From DASRJG01 sp964647625 (GTDB lineage: Bacteria; Acidobacteriota; Polarisedimenticolia; Polarisedimenticolales; DASRJG01): 64,000 bases of DNA. The stretch is taken from NCBI GenBank assembly GCA_964647625.1, contig CAZYHZ010000003.1, forward strand, positions 66,823-130,822, in the 5' to 3' direction. The notes under the pieces were generated by a model. It was not told where the DNA came from. It ran no database searches and worked only from the letters and a program-made list of their open reading frames with translations. The position numbers and the translations under genes are program-made. This document shows, one piece after another, positions 10,055 to 18,239 of this stretch; the first letter of the stretch is position 1; every line of letters starts with the position of its first letter.

Positions 10055-10267
10055 GGTGCGGTGGAAGAAATCCTACCTTGTCAGTCGATTAAAAGGGCTT
10101 CCGAAACAGGTCAACTCGACGCTTGGCGGGTGACACTCCGCGTCGCAGATGAAGAGCCGCAAGGCCGCCTAAGTTCTACAGCAAAAGAACTTGAGAAAGG
10201 TTCGTGCGGTGGCACATCCATTGTAAGCGTATATGGGTGAGCGAGAGGCCGGAGGGAAGGGTGCCTC

Positions 10268-12109
10268 ATGACCGATGAATCGAAAGGCCGCGGGAAGGGC
10301 TCCCTCGAGGCGATCAATCCCGAGACCCTGGAAGCCCGGCTCAAAGATTCCGTGCGTCTCCTGGCCGGCTCGAGCCGCGTCGACAGCCTCGAGGTCAAGC
10401 ACCTGATCCGCGTCCTGACGGGCTGCTCGCTGATGCTCACCGACGTCTACTCCGACGAGCGTATCGCCCGGATCATGCAGTCCGACCGGATGTTGCTGTC
10501 GTCTCTCGTTGGACAGCTCATCGAGGAGCAGCGCCGCACCGGTGGCGAGGTGTTCTACCGGATCCGAAGGCTGCCGGACGACGTGCGCGTCGTCGCCGAC
10601 AAGGCCTTGTTCGACTTCGGCTTCCTGGGGCTGCGGCGCGTGAAAGGCTACGAGCTCCACGAGCTCGGCGCGCGCGCGTACCGCGCCGCCGGGGAGGCGC
10701 TCGAGCTCCTCGCCGAAGACCGGCGGCTCCGTGAATTCTTCCGTCAGAACAAGCTGCTGATGCTTCCCTTGGAAGACGAGGTCGGCTTCTTGCGGCAATG
10801 CGCCGACCGCTTCCCGCTCTACGCCGAGATCTTGCGGGCGTTTCACGGGGACGTAGCCACCCGCGTGCCCCTGATGGCGGCGGCCGCCGACGCCGTCGCC
10901 GGCCGCGCGGAGGAGAAGGCGCCTCCCCCGCAGCCCGACTATCTGGACGCGGCGCAGGGCGAGGCCGACCGCGGGTCGCTCTTCTCACGCGACCAGCTGC
11001 TGTCGTCGTACGAGCGGATGGTGCTCTTCGCCGGGCTCGACATCGAGCGGCTGCGCGGCGCGCTCGACGCGATCATCGTCGATCAGCAGCCCGCCGTCGA
11101 AGCGCTCTGCGACGAGTTCACGCTGTGTGCATCGGGAACGCGCGACCTGAGACGGCCGCCCGGTTACTTCCTCGTGGGCCCGACCGGCGTCGGCAAGAAT
11201 CACCTCGTCGAGAGCCTCGGACGGGTCCTCGAAGCGATCTGGCAGGTCGAGATCCCGACGCTCACGATCGAGGGCCCGAACTATACGTACCCGTCGGACA
11301 TCAACGAGCTGCGCGGCGCGACGCGAGGCTTCATCCGATCGGACGAGGAGGGGCTCCTGTCGGCGTTCCACGAGCGGGCGTCGAAGGCGCCCATGTCGAT
11401 CATCCTCGTCGACGAGATCGAGAAGGCGCATTCGCAGCTCCGGACGTTCTTCCTGTCGATCCTCGATCGCGGAACGACGACGGACAACAAGGGACGGATT
11501 CTCAACTTCGCGAACTCCCTGGTGTTTTTCACCTCGAACCTGGGGTACAGCGAGCGGGATCAGAGGTCCGCCCCGATCGGCTACGGCGACGACGCCTCGC
11601 ACCGGGCGGGCGCCGATGCGGACGCACGCAGCGAGCTGCGCCGCGCGCTCTCGCCGGAGTTCATGAACCGGGTCCGGATGATCCACTTCGCCCGTCTGAC
11701 CCTTGAGAGCTCGGAGCGGATCCTCGACCTGGAGTTCAGCCGGATCGCGCGCCGCTACCGGGAGGTCCACAATCTCGAGCTGATTCTCGACGACTCTGCG
11801 CGGCGGGAGCTGCTCGCCCGCGGCTTCTCGCCGGCATTCGGCGCGCGCCGTCTGGCCGCCACGCTCGAGAGCGTCTGCAACGTCGCCATCTCGCAGCGCA
11901 TCCGCCGGGACGACCGTCGGCCCGCCACGGACGGCGACTCGCTCGTCTCCTGGCTTCGCGAGCTGCGTCGGGGGGCGCGGCCGTTCGACCCGAATGAAGT
12001 GCGCCGCGAGGTCCTGGCCCAGGTCCGCGCGCGCCTCGACTACTCGGCTCTGCGCATTGGGTTCCGCGACGGCGTGTTCGTCTACGAGCCGTCGGGAACC
12101 CAGGCGTGA
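10268..12109 (+). CDS. ClpA/ClpB-like single-module AAA+ ATPase with an unusual Walker A
   Basis: This 613-aa protein has an unrecognised, mostly helical N-terminal region (about 1-260), then one AAA+ module like the second ring of ClpA/ClpB, with the C-terminal small domain. Walker A is GPTGVGKNH (304-312): Lys310 is present but the usual Thr/Ser is Asn311. Walker B (IILVDEIEKAH), sensor-1 Asn424 (FTSNLG), a candidate arginine finger (FMNRVR) and sensor 2 (FGARRL) are intact. The ClpB pore-loop sequence GYVG is replaced by RGFIRSDEEG. Family members unfold or remodel proteins with ATP. The downstream gene overlaps it by GTGA, suggesting a functional partner. I cannot name its pathway. Confidence 0.85.
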   Translation: MTDESKGRGKGSLEAINPETLEARLKDSVRLLAGSSRVDSLEVKHLIRVLTGCSLMLTDVYSDERIARIMQSDRMLLSSLVGQLIEEQRRTGGEVFYRIRRLPDDVRVVADKALFDFGFLGLRRVKGYELHELGARAYRAAGEALELLAEDRRLREFFRQNKLLMLPLEDEVGFLRQCADRFPLYAEILRAFHGDVATRVPLMAAAADAVAGRAEEKAPPPQPDYLDAAQGEADRGSLFSRDQLLSSYERMVLFAGLDIERLRGALDAIIVDQQPAVEALCDEFTLCASGTRDLRRPPGYFLVGPTGVGKNHLVESLGRVLEAIWQVEIPTLTIEGPNYTYPSDINELRGATRGFIRSDEEGLLSAFHERASKAPMSIILVDEIEKAHSQLRTFFLSILDRGTTTDNKGRILNFANSLVFFTSNLGYSERDQRSAPIGYGDDASHRAGADADARSELRRALSPEFMNRVRMIHFARLTLESSERILDLEFSRIARRYREVHNLELILDDSARRELLARGFSPAFGARRLAATLESVCNVAISQRIRRDDRRPATDGDSLVSWLRELRRGARPFDPNEVRREVLAQVRARLDYSALRIGFRDGVFVYEPSGTQA

Positions 12110-12777
12110 CGGGCACGCTCCTCGAGTCGCTCGACGGCCTGCTGCGGCGGACGTATGCCCTGGAGGCTTCGCTCCTTCCGATCGGCCGCTACGTGATCGG
12201 AGACGCGGGCTACCGGGCGCTGTACCCGAACGGGGCCGAAGGCGCCGGGTCGGCGACCGGCGACGGTGCGAGGCTGCTCGTGCGCGAAACCGACGGGGGA
12301 GTGCGCGCTTGCATCTACTATCCGGACGCGATGATCCGGCGGCTCGAGCAGAACCCCCCGCAGCACGGGCTCGACGACGACAACGTCGACGCGTTCGCCG
12401 TGCTCGTCGAAGAGCTCGACCATCTGCTCGTCGCCGCCGAGCGGGCCCATGCCGGACGCCAGATCTCCCTGCTCGAGATGGAGCTGCAGGCGAACGTCAG
12501 CAAGGACCTCGTGCTCTCGCGATTCTTGGCGCGGGGCGGCCGGTGCCTGACGCCGGAGCGGAGGACGTGGCTTCGCGAGCGCCTGTTCCATGCACGGGCT
12601 TTCGTCGACCCGGCGCCGGAGGTCAGGAGGCGCTACGACGACGCATCCCGCTACGCGCTGCGGTTCCTCGAGGCGTTCGACCGCGTCCCCCGGCAGGCGC
12701 GACTCTCGCGGCTGCGCCGGTTCCACCGGGCGCCGCTTCCCGAAAAGCTCGTGATGGCGGAGGGGCGGCGAGCGTGA
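12106..12777 (+). CDS. Uncharacterised protein coupled to the AAA+ ATPase
   Basis: I do not recognise this 223-aa soluble protein. It starts with GTG at 12106, inside the AAA+ stop region (GTGA overlap), so it is almost certainly translated with that ATPase. Visible features are a hydrophobic N-terminal helix region, a central VEELDHLLVAAERAH helix (Glu102, Glu103, His106) followed by LLEMELQANVSKD, and a basic Arg-rich C-terminus (RLSRLRRFHRAPL). The Glu/His pattern could bind metal, but no known metalloprotease motif is present. No signal peptide or membrane segment is seen. A role as adaptor or substrate-binding partner of the ATPase is inference. Confidence 0.8.
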   Translation: MTGTLLESLDGLLRRTYALEASLLPIGRYVIGDAGYRALYPNGAEGAGSATGDGARLLVRETDGGVRACIYYPDAMIRRLEQNPPQHGLDDDNVDAFAVLVEELDHLLVAAERAHAGRQISLLEMELQANVSKDLVLSRFLARGGRCLTPERRTWLRERLFHARAFVDPAPEVRRRYDDASRYALRFLEAFDRVPRQARLSRLRRFHRAPLPEKLVMAEGRRA

Positions 12778-12794
12778 TGTTGTAGCCTGGGTCC

Positions 12795-14243
12795 GTGGAA
12801 ACGACCTTCGATCGCTACCTACCCGGGGCTCACCCCGTCATCATCCAGGGCGGCATGGGGGCCGGCGTCTCGAACTGGGTCCTCGCCCGGGCCGTCGCGC
12901 TGAAGGGACAGCTGGGAGTCGTGTCGGGCTCGGTTCTCGACACGATTCTCGTGCGACGCCTCCAGGACGGCGACCAGGGCGGCCACGTCCGGCGCGCGAT
13001 GGCGCGATTCCCGATGCCGGAGGTCAGCGCGGAGGTGATGCGGCGCTACTTCCGCCCCGAGGGGCGGAACGAGGGCGAGCCGTACCGGCTGCTCCCGATG
13101 TACCGCCAGACGACCGACCTGCTCCGGCAACGCATCACGATGCTGGCGAATTTCGTCGAGGTCTATCTGGCCAAGGAAGGCCACGACGGCCCGGTCGGAT
13201 TGAACCTCTTGACGAAGGTTCAGATGCCCAACTTGGCATCGCTGTACGGCGCGATGCTCGCCAAGGTCAATTACGTCTTGATGGGAGCGGGGATTCCGAA
13301 GGAGATCCCCGGGGCGCTCGACGCGCTGGCCGAGCACCAGCCGGCCGCGATCAAGTTCGACGCTTCGGGTCTCGCCCCGGGCGAGACCGAGTACCTGACC
13401 CTCGATCCGCGCGAGCACGGGGCCGATCGGAGCACGCCGCTGATGCGGCCCAGGTTCCTGCCGATCGTTTCGTCGCACACGCTCGCGGCGTCTCTCGCCC
13501 AGAAGGCCAACGGCCGGGTGGACGGGTTCGTGTTCGAGGCGCCCGTCGCGGGCGGGCACAACGCGCCGCCACGAGGCGAGCTCAGGCTCAACGAGCGCGG
13601 CGAGCCGGTCTACGGCGAGCGCGACGTCCCCGACTTCCGCAGGGTGCGCGATCTCGGGCTTCCGTTCTGGATGGCCGGCGGCTCCGGCTCCGCGGAGGGG
13701 CTTCGCGAGGCCCTCAACGAAGGCGCCTCGGGGATCCAGGTCGGGACGCTCTTCGCGTATTGCGAGGAATCCGGCCTCTCGCCCGAGATCAAGGAACAGG
13801 TGCTGGCCGGCGTTGCGCTCGGCCAGGTCCGCGTCCACACCGACGCGCGGATCTCCCCGACCGGATTTCCCTTCAAGGTCGTCAAGATGGACGGCGCGGG
13901 GTTCCAGGACGCCGATCGGAAGCGCGTGTGCGACCTCGGCTACCTGCGCACGGCATTCCGGAACCTCAAAGGCAAGCTCGACTACCGGTGTCCCGCCGAG
14001 CCGGTCGCCGACTTCGTGGCCAAGGGCGGGGCGATCGCCGAGACCGAAGGGCGCGGCTGCCTCTGCAACGCTCTCCTCGCCAACATCGGCCAGGCGCAAG
14101 CCCGTCCCGGCGGCATCGACGAGAAGCCGCTGCTCACAAGCGGCGACGAGCTGCTGTCGATCTTCAAGCTCGTGGGCGAGCGCGCCCGCTACGCCGCTGC
14201 CGACGTCGTCGACTACCTTCTGTCGGGAATCAAGCGCGGCTGA
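12795..14243 (+). CDS. Nitronate monooxygenase / 2-nitropropane dioxygenase-like flavoprotein
   Basis: This 482-aa protein is a TIM-barrel FMN enzyme of the NMO/PfaD superfamily. It opens with VIIQGGMGAGVSNWVLARAV; later come APVAGGHNAPPRG (the conserved His region), WMAGGSGSAEGL and GASGIQVGTLFAYC (FMN phosphate region). It is longer than typical nitronate monooxygenases (about 350 aa), with a C-terminal part rich in Cys and Gly (EGRGCLCNALLANIG). The true substrate could be an alkyl nitronate or an enoyl reduction as in PfaD. It starts with GTG at 12795, six bases after a TAGCCT hexamer and with no Shine-Dalgarno, suggesting a leaderless message. Confidence 0.85.
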   Translation: METTFDRYLPGAHPVIIQGGMGAGVSNWVLARAVALKGQLGVVSGSVLDTILVRRLQDGDQGGHVRRAMARFPMPEVSAEVMRRYFRPEGRNEGEPYRLLPMYRQTTDLLRQRITMLANFVEVYLAKEGHDGPVGLNLLTKVQMPNLASLYGAMLAKVNYVLMGAGIPKEIPGALDALAEHQPAAIKFDASGLAPGETEYLTLDPREHGADRSTPLMRPRFLPIVSSHTLAASLAQKANGRVDGFVFEAPVAGGHNAPPRGELRLNERGEPVYGERDVPDFRRVRDLGLPFWMAGGSGSAEGLREALNEGASGIQVGTLFAYCEESGLSPEIKEQVLAGVALGQVRVHTDARISPTGFPFKVVKMDGAGFQDADRKRVCDLGYLRTAFRNLKGKLDYRCPAEPVADFVAKGGAIAETEGRGCLCNALLANIGQAQARPGGIDEKPLLTSGDELLSIFKLVGERARYAAADVVDYLLSGIKRG

Positions 14244-14252
14244 ATCGGGTCT

Positions 14253-15890
14253 CTAGCTGGCCGGCGTCTGCGCCTTGAGGTCGGCCGCAGGAGCCGCGTG
14301 CTTGCCCTTGTCGCGGCGTCCGACCTCGCCCGCTTCCGCGAGCTTGGCCGCCTCGTCGAAGAGCGTCAGCGCTTTCTGGACCTGGTTGTCGCCCTCGACG
14401 AGGATCTTGCTCTCGGCTTCCGCGCCCCACTTCACCCGGCCGATCTGAGAGCGGAGGCGAAGCTCGAGACCCTTCCGGGCGCCGGTGAACTGGTCGGCGT
14501 CGTACTTGAAGTTGCGAGTGCCCAGGAACGACTTGAAGCTTGCGATGACATCGTCGCCGACGGCAAACCCGGGCTTGAGATCGGGGTGGGCGGCGACGAA
14601 CCGCACGGCGTAGTCGAACAGCAGGTTTTCGCGTCGGATCCGCGAGATGAGCGCCGGCTCGCGCTCGGCGCGGACGACGTAGTCCGGCGTGATGCCGCCA
14701 CCGCCGTAGACGGTGCGTCCGGCATCGGTCCGGCGGACCTCGTGACCGGTCGCCTCCGTGTCCGCAGCCGCCGGCGTGTCCTCGTCGTCGAGCTCGGCGT
14801 CGAGGAAGTAGTCGTCGAAGTTCGAGTAGTCCCGCTGGATGAGTCGTCCGGACGGCGTGTAGTACTTCGCCGTCGTGAGCGCCAGCGCCCCCCCATCCCG
14901 CAGCGGGATCACGCGCTGCACGAGGCCCTTCCCGAAGGTCGTCTCACCGACGACGAGGCCTCGGTCGTGGTCCTGGATGCAGCCCGACACGATCTCGCTG
15001 GCCGAAGCCGAATTGCGATCGACGAGCACGACGAGCGCCGCGTTCGTCCGGACGTCGCCCTTGGCGGTGTAGTCCTGATCCGAGCCCGAGATCCGGCCGC
15101 GGGTGTAGACGACGAGCTTGCCTTCCGGGATGAACCGGCTTGCGACGCCGACCGCCTGATCGAGCAGACCACCCGGATTGGCACGCAGGTCGAGGATGAG
15201 CCGTTCCATGCCCTGGCCCTTCAGCTTCTGGAGGGCCTCGTCGAGCTCGCTCGTCGTGGTGCTCGTGAAGCTCGAGATCCGGATGATGCCGACGCCGGGC
15301 TGAACCATGAACGCGTGCGCGATGCTGTGGGTCGGGATCTCGTCGCGCAGAAGCGTGACGTCGAAGCTGTCGCCCTGCCGCTGGATGGTGATCGTGACCT
15401 TGGTGCCCTTCTCGCCCTTCAGCTTGCGCACGGCCTCTTGAACGTTCAGCCCGATCGTGTCCTGTCCTTCGATCTTCGCGATGACGTCGCCGGGCTGGAG
15501 CCCGGCCTTTGCGGCGGGCGTCCCGTCGATCGGGGCGATGATCGTCAGCGGCTGGTCGGGGCCGCGCTTGTTGATCTGGATGCCGAGGCCGTAGAACATG
15601 CCGCGCTGCTCGTCGCGCATCTCGTTGAAGGCCTCGCGATTGAGATAGTTGCTGTGCGGGTCGAGGGTGTGCAGCATCCCCTGGATCGCATCTTCGACGA
15701 GGTCTTCCGAGGTCGACTTTCCGATCGCGTTGTCTTCGACGAGGGCGAGAATTCGCCCGAAGGTCCGAACCTGGTTGTTCGAGCGCTCGGCTTCGGCTTC
15801 GACGCCTCGCGTCATGAATCCGCCCAGCAGGCACGACCCGCCGAGAAGGAAAATGGTGAAGCCCGCGGTTCTCTTTCCGGTTCGGCTCAT
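14253..15890 (-). CDS. Carboxy-terminal processing protease (S41, CtpA/Prc family)
   Basis: This 545-aa protein has an N-terminal membrane anchor or signal (residues 9-27), a PDZ domain (about 95-180, with GLQPGDVIAKIEGQ) and the S41 protease core. The catalytic pair is Ser296 in NSASASEIV and Lys321 in GETTFGKGLVQ, spaced 25 residues apart as in E. coli Prc. It should cleave periplasmic or membrane proteins near their C-termini. The ATG at 15890 was chosen because the signal segment begins there; the open frame continues upstream without similarity. The C-terminal 60 residues are Lys- and Glu-rich. It diverges from tatB. Confidence 0.93.
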   Translation of the reverse strand: MSRTGKRTAGFTIFLLGGSCLLGGFMTRGVEAEAERSNNQVRTFGRILALVEDNAIGKSTSEDLVEDAIQGMLHTLDPHSNYLNREAFNEMRDEQRGMFYGLGIQINKRGPDQPLTIIAPIDGTPAAKAGLQPGDVIAKIEGQDTIGLNVQEAVRKLKGEKGTKVTITIQRQGDSFDVTLLRDEIPTHSIAHAFMVQPGVGIIRISSFTSTTTSELDEALQKLKGQGMERLILDLRANPGGLLDQAVGVASRFIPEGKLVVYTRGRISGSDQDYTAKGDVRTNAALVVLVDRNSASASEIVSGCIQDHDRGLVVGETTFGKGLVQRVIPLRDGGALALTTAKYYTPSGRLIQRDYSNFDDYFLDAELDDEDTPAAADTEATGHEVRRTDAGRTVYGGGGITPDYVVRAEREPALISRIRRENLLFDYAVRFVAAHPDLKPGFAVGDDVIASFKSFLGTRNFKYDADQFTGARKGLELRLRSQIGRVKWGAEAESKILVEGDNQVQKALTLFDEAAKLAEAGEVGRRDKGKHAAPAADLKAQTPAS

Positions 15891-15961
15891 CGCGTCTCCC
15901 TCGTCGCCCGGCAGGCCCCCAAAGTATAAGGTGAGGCTCCGGGGTGGGCAACGCGCCTTTC

Positions 15962-15990
15962 TTGACACCCCCCGGAGCGCCGGGTAGCCT
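15962..15990 (+). promoter_or_regulatory. Promoter of the tat operon, directly abutting the start codon
   Basis: TTGACA (15962-15967) and TAGCCT (15985-15990) are 17 bases apart. The GTG start of tatB follows only six bases later, placing the predicted transcription start on the start codon. Confidence 0.6.
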
Positions 15991-15996
15991 CCCTCC

Positions 15997-16353
15997 GTGT
16001 TCGGCTCCATCGGCGGCCCAGAGGTCATCCTCCTGTTCATCGTGGCGCTGCTCCTTTTCGGGCCGCGCCGGCTTCCGGAAATCGGACGAATGCTGGGGAA
16101 GGCCGTGTCGGACTTCCGCCGCGCCACCAACGAGTTCCGGTTGAACCTCGAGCGCGAGGTCGACATGGAAGGGCTCAAGGAGACGATTCGCCCGGTCGAA
16201 AACGCCCCGCATCCGGAGGCGCTGGCCCGCGGATTGCTCGCCGAGGCCGTCGCGTCCACGACACCCGCCGCCCCCGCTGCGGGCGCTCCGGAAAAACCGG
16301 CTTCCTCGGAAGACCCTTCATCGATCAATGGCGGAACCGGCTCCATCCACTGA
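15997..16353 (+). CDS. tatB: Sec-independent translocase protein TatA/TatB type
   Basis: This 118-aa protein has the Tat small-subunit design: a short N-terminal membrane helix (residues 6-21, GGPEVILLFIVALLLFG), the FGPRRLPEIGR hinge, an amphipathic helix, and a long Ala/Pro-rich tail. The length and Glu8 fit TatB, but TatA/TatB assignment from sequence is uncertain. With TatC it exports folded proteins that carry twin-arginine signals. The GTG start at 15997 lies six bases after a -10 box. It overlaps tatC by 26 bases. Confidence 0.85.
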   Translation: MFGSIGGPEVILLFIVALLLFGPRRLPEIGRMLGKAVSDFRRATNEFRLNLEREVDMEGLKETIRPVENAPHPEALARGLLAEAVASTTPAAPAAGAPEKPASSEDPSSINGGTGSIH

Positions 16354-17080
16354 GCCGGCGATGAGCTTCCTCGAGCACCTCGACGAGCTGAGGTCGAGGT
16401 TGTTCCGAGTGGCCGTAGTCTTTGTCGTCCTGCTCGGCGTCAGCTGGCTCGTCAGCGATCGCATCCTCGGGTTCCTGATGAAGCCGATCCGCGAGAACCT
16501 GCTCCAGGGCGACATCATCTTCATCTCGATCACCGAGCCGTTCATGGTCTACATGAAAGCCTCGGCGATCGCCGCGTTCTTCGTGTCGTCGCCGTACGTC
16601 CTCTGGCAATTCTGGGGATTCGTCGCGCCGGGGCTGTACGCCTCCGAGCGGCGCGCGGGTCTGATCTTCATCGTCCTCGGCACGATCTTCTTCGTCGCGG
16701 GCGGGGCGTTCGGCTATTACGTGGCGATGCCGATGACGTCGCGCTGGCTGATCTCACTGGGCTCCCAGTTCAAGGCGCAGCTCACGCTCGAATCCGCGTT
16801 CGATTTCGAAAACCGGATGCTGCTTGGCGCCGGCGCGGTATTCGAGATGCCGATCGTCATCCTCGTGCTCGCCCGCTTCGGCATCGTGACGCCGCAATTC
16901 CTGTGGCGGCACTTCCGCATCGCAATCATGGTCATCGGCATCACGGCCGCGGTCGTCACGCCCTCCGGGGACGCCCTCACGATGACGGTCTTCGCGCTCC
17001 CGATGGTCGCCCTCTACCTGATCGGCATCGGCTTTGCCTGGTTCGCCGCGAGGCCGGCGAAGTCGTCCCGGCGCTCGTGA
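16328..17080 (+). CDS. tatC: Sec-independent translocase protein TatC
   Basis: This 250-aa polytopic protein has six predicted membrane helices. It carries the TatC signatures MSFLEHLDELRSRL at the cytoplasmic N-terminus, FVAPGLYASERR in the first loop, and the conserved Glu-containing region near FEMPIVILVLARFG. TatC recognises twin-arginine signal peptides. The start is placed at ATG 16328; an ATG at 16361 (giving MSFLEHL) would remove the overlap with tatB and is a realistic alternative. Its stop overlaps the start of the kinase-like gene (TGATG), so the four genes tatB, tatC, kinase and TPR protein probably form one operon. Confidence 0.93.
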   Translation: MAEPAPSTEPAMSFLEHLDELRSRLFRVAVVFVVLLGVSWLVSDRILGFLMKPIRENLLQGDIIFISITEPFMVYMKASAIAAFFVSSPYVLWQFWGFVAPGLYASERRAGLIFIVLGTIFFVAGGAFGYYVAMPMTSRWLISLGSQFKAQLTLESAFDFENRMLLGAGAVFEMPIVILVLARFGIVTPQFLWRHFRIAIMVIGITAAVVTPSGDALTMTVFALPMVALYLIGIGFAWFAARPAKSSRRS

Positions 17081-17919
17081 TGCGCGGCCGGCCCGAGCCG
17101 CCGCGCGGCTTCGTCTCGGTTCCGGCCGGCACGGGCGTCGTGTACGCCTCGCGCGACCTCGATCCGGCGGTCCGCGCGCTCGGGCTCGATTCCTGGGAAG
17201 GATGGCAGAGGGCCCTCGCCGCCGGCACGCAGGCATCCGGCCGTGGAGCCACCGCCGTGATCGTCGATCCGTCGGGGCGGCGCTGGCGAGTCAAAGCCCT
17301 ACGACGCGGCGGGTTCGTTTCGCGGCTGACGGCGGATCGATATCTCTCGGTCAGGAGGCCCGTCGCGATGCTCCACGCGTCCGTGACGGCGCTCGAACGC
17401 GGCGTGCCGACGGCGCGCCCGCTCGCGCTCATCGTGGTGCCGGCAGGAGCCGGCGTGCGCGCCGCCGCGGCGTTCGAAGAGCTCGACGGCGCCGAGGATC
17501 TGGCGCATCGGCTGACCCGTCGCGCGCTCACACGCGAGGACATCGACGCCGCGCTCGCCGTCGTGCGCCTGATGCACGACCGCGGGATCGTCCACGTCGA
17601 CCTCAACCTCGGAAATCTGCTCGTCCGGCAGGACGGCGCGGGGCCGGCCGAGGCGTTCGTCATCGATTTCGATCGGGCGCGGATCGTGGAAAGCGAGGCG
17701 CCCTTCGGATGCCGCCAGTCGGCGCTCCGGCGTCTCGCGCGGTCGTGCGCCAAGCTCACGGGCACGCCGGCGCCTCTCGGGCCCGGAACCGAAGACGTCT
17801 GGTACCGGTCGTACGCCGCCGGCGACGGGGCACTGGCGGCGCGGTTCGCGAGTGGACAGCCGCTCGGCCGGGCGCTCCTGGCGCTGCATCGACTGGGCTG
17901 GAGGGACCGAAAGCCGTGA
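17080..17919 (+). CDS. Lipopolysaccharide kinase, KdkA/WaaP family
   Basis: This 279-aa protein is kinase-like. The catalytic loop reads HVDLNLGNLLV (HxDxxxxN pattern) and the metal-binding motif is IDFDRARI, the DFD variant seen in Kdo kinase (KdkA) and WaaP. These enzymes phosphorylate Kdo or heptose in the inner core of LPS. A Kdo substrate would fit the Kdo synthesis operon at 22.9-27.7 kb. The start is ATG 17080, overlapping the tatC stop; a GTG directly before it is also possible. The next gene overlaps its stop (GTGA). Its place in a tat operon is unusual. Confidence 0.8.
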   Translation: MRGRPEPPRGFVSVPAGTGVVYASRDLDPAVRALGLDSWEGWQRALAAGTQASGRGATAVIVDPSGRRWRVKALRRGGFVSRLTADRYLSVRRPVAMLHASVTALERGVPTARPLALIVVPAGAGVRAAAAFEELDGAEDLAHRLTRRALTREDIDAALAVVRLMHDRGIVHVDLNLGNLLVRQDGAGPAEAFVIDFDRARIVESEAPFGCRQSALRRLARSCAKLTGTPAPLGPGTEDVWYRSYAAGDGALAARFASGQPLGRALLALHRLGWRDRKP

Positions 17920-18239
17920 GCGAGAACCCGCGATTGACCAAGCTGAAGCAATTCGTCGAGCAAAACCCCGACGATCTCAAGGCGCGCTACTTCCTCGCGC
18001 ACGAGCTCTTCAAGGTGGAAGATTGGGCGGGCGCCGCCTCGCATTACCAGGCGTACGTCGACAAGGAGTCCGGCGACGCCGGGGCCGCGCTGAAGAGCCT
18101 CGGCTTGTGCCACGAGCGGCTCGGGGATGCGCCGGCCGCCGCGCGAGCCTACCGGATGGGGATCGAGCGCGCGTTGGCGTTCGGCCACGAGGGCCTCGCC
18201 GGGGAGATCCGCTTCCTCCTCAACGATCTCCCGCCGTAG
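17916..18239 (+). CDS. Small tetratricopeptide-repeat protein
   Basis: This 107-aa soluble protein contains about two and a half TPR units: NPDDLKARYFLAHELFKVED, then GDAGAALKSLGLCHERLGD, then PAAARAYRMGIERA. TPRs bind other proteins; no partner is evident. The GTG at 17916 overlaps the stop of the kinase-like gene, making it the last gene of the tat operon. Its 3' end overlaps the convergent GT9 gene by 20 bases. Confidence 0.85.
   Translation: MSENPRLTKLKQFVEQNPDDLKARYFLAHELFKVEDWAGAASHYQAYVDKESGDAGAALKSLGLCHERLGDAPAAARAYRMGIERALAFGHEGLAGEIRFLLNDLPP

Larger units (their letters stand above)
9941..10267. other. Divergent intergenic region between groES and the AAA+ gene
   Basis: This 327-base gap holds the groES leader, CIRCE and the groES promoter in its left half. 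The right half should carry the AAA+ gene promoter. There I see an inverted repeat GTTCT-N8-AGAAC (10173-10190), a sigma54-like TGGCAC-N5-TTGTA (10210-10225, with the -12 GC changed to GT), and a GGAGGGAAGG ribosome-binding site before 10268. A weak 85-codon frame crossing CIRCE is not credible as a gene. Confidence 0.6.

Noticed and set aside
9983..10240. 85-codon plus-strand frame across the groES promoter
   Set aside because: It runs through CIRCE and the promoter and has no ribosome-binding site or conserved feature.
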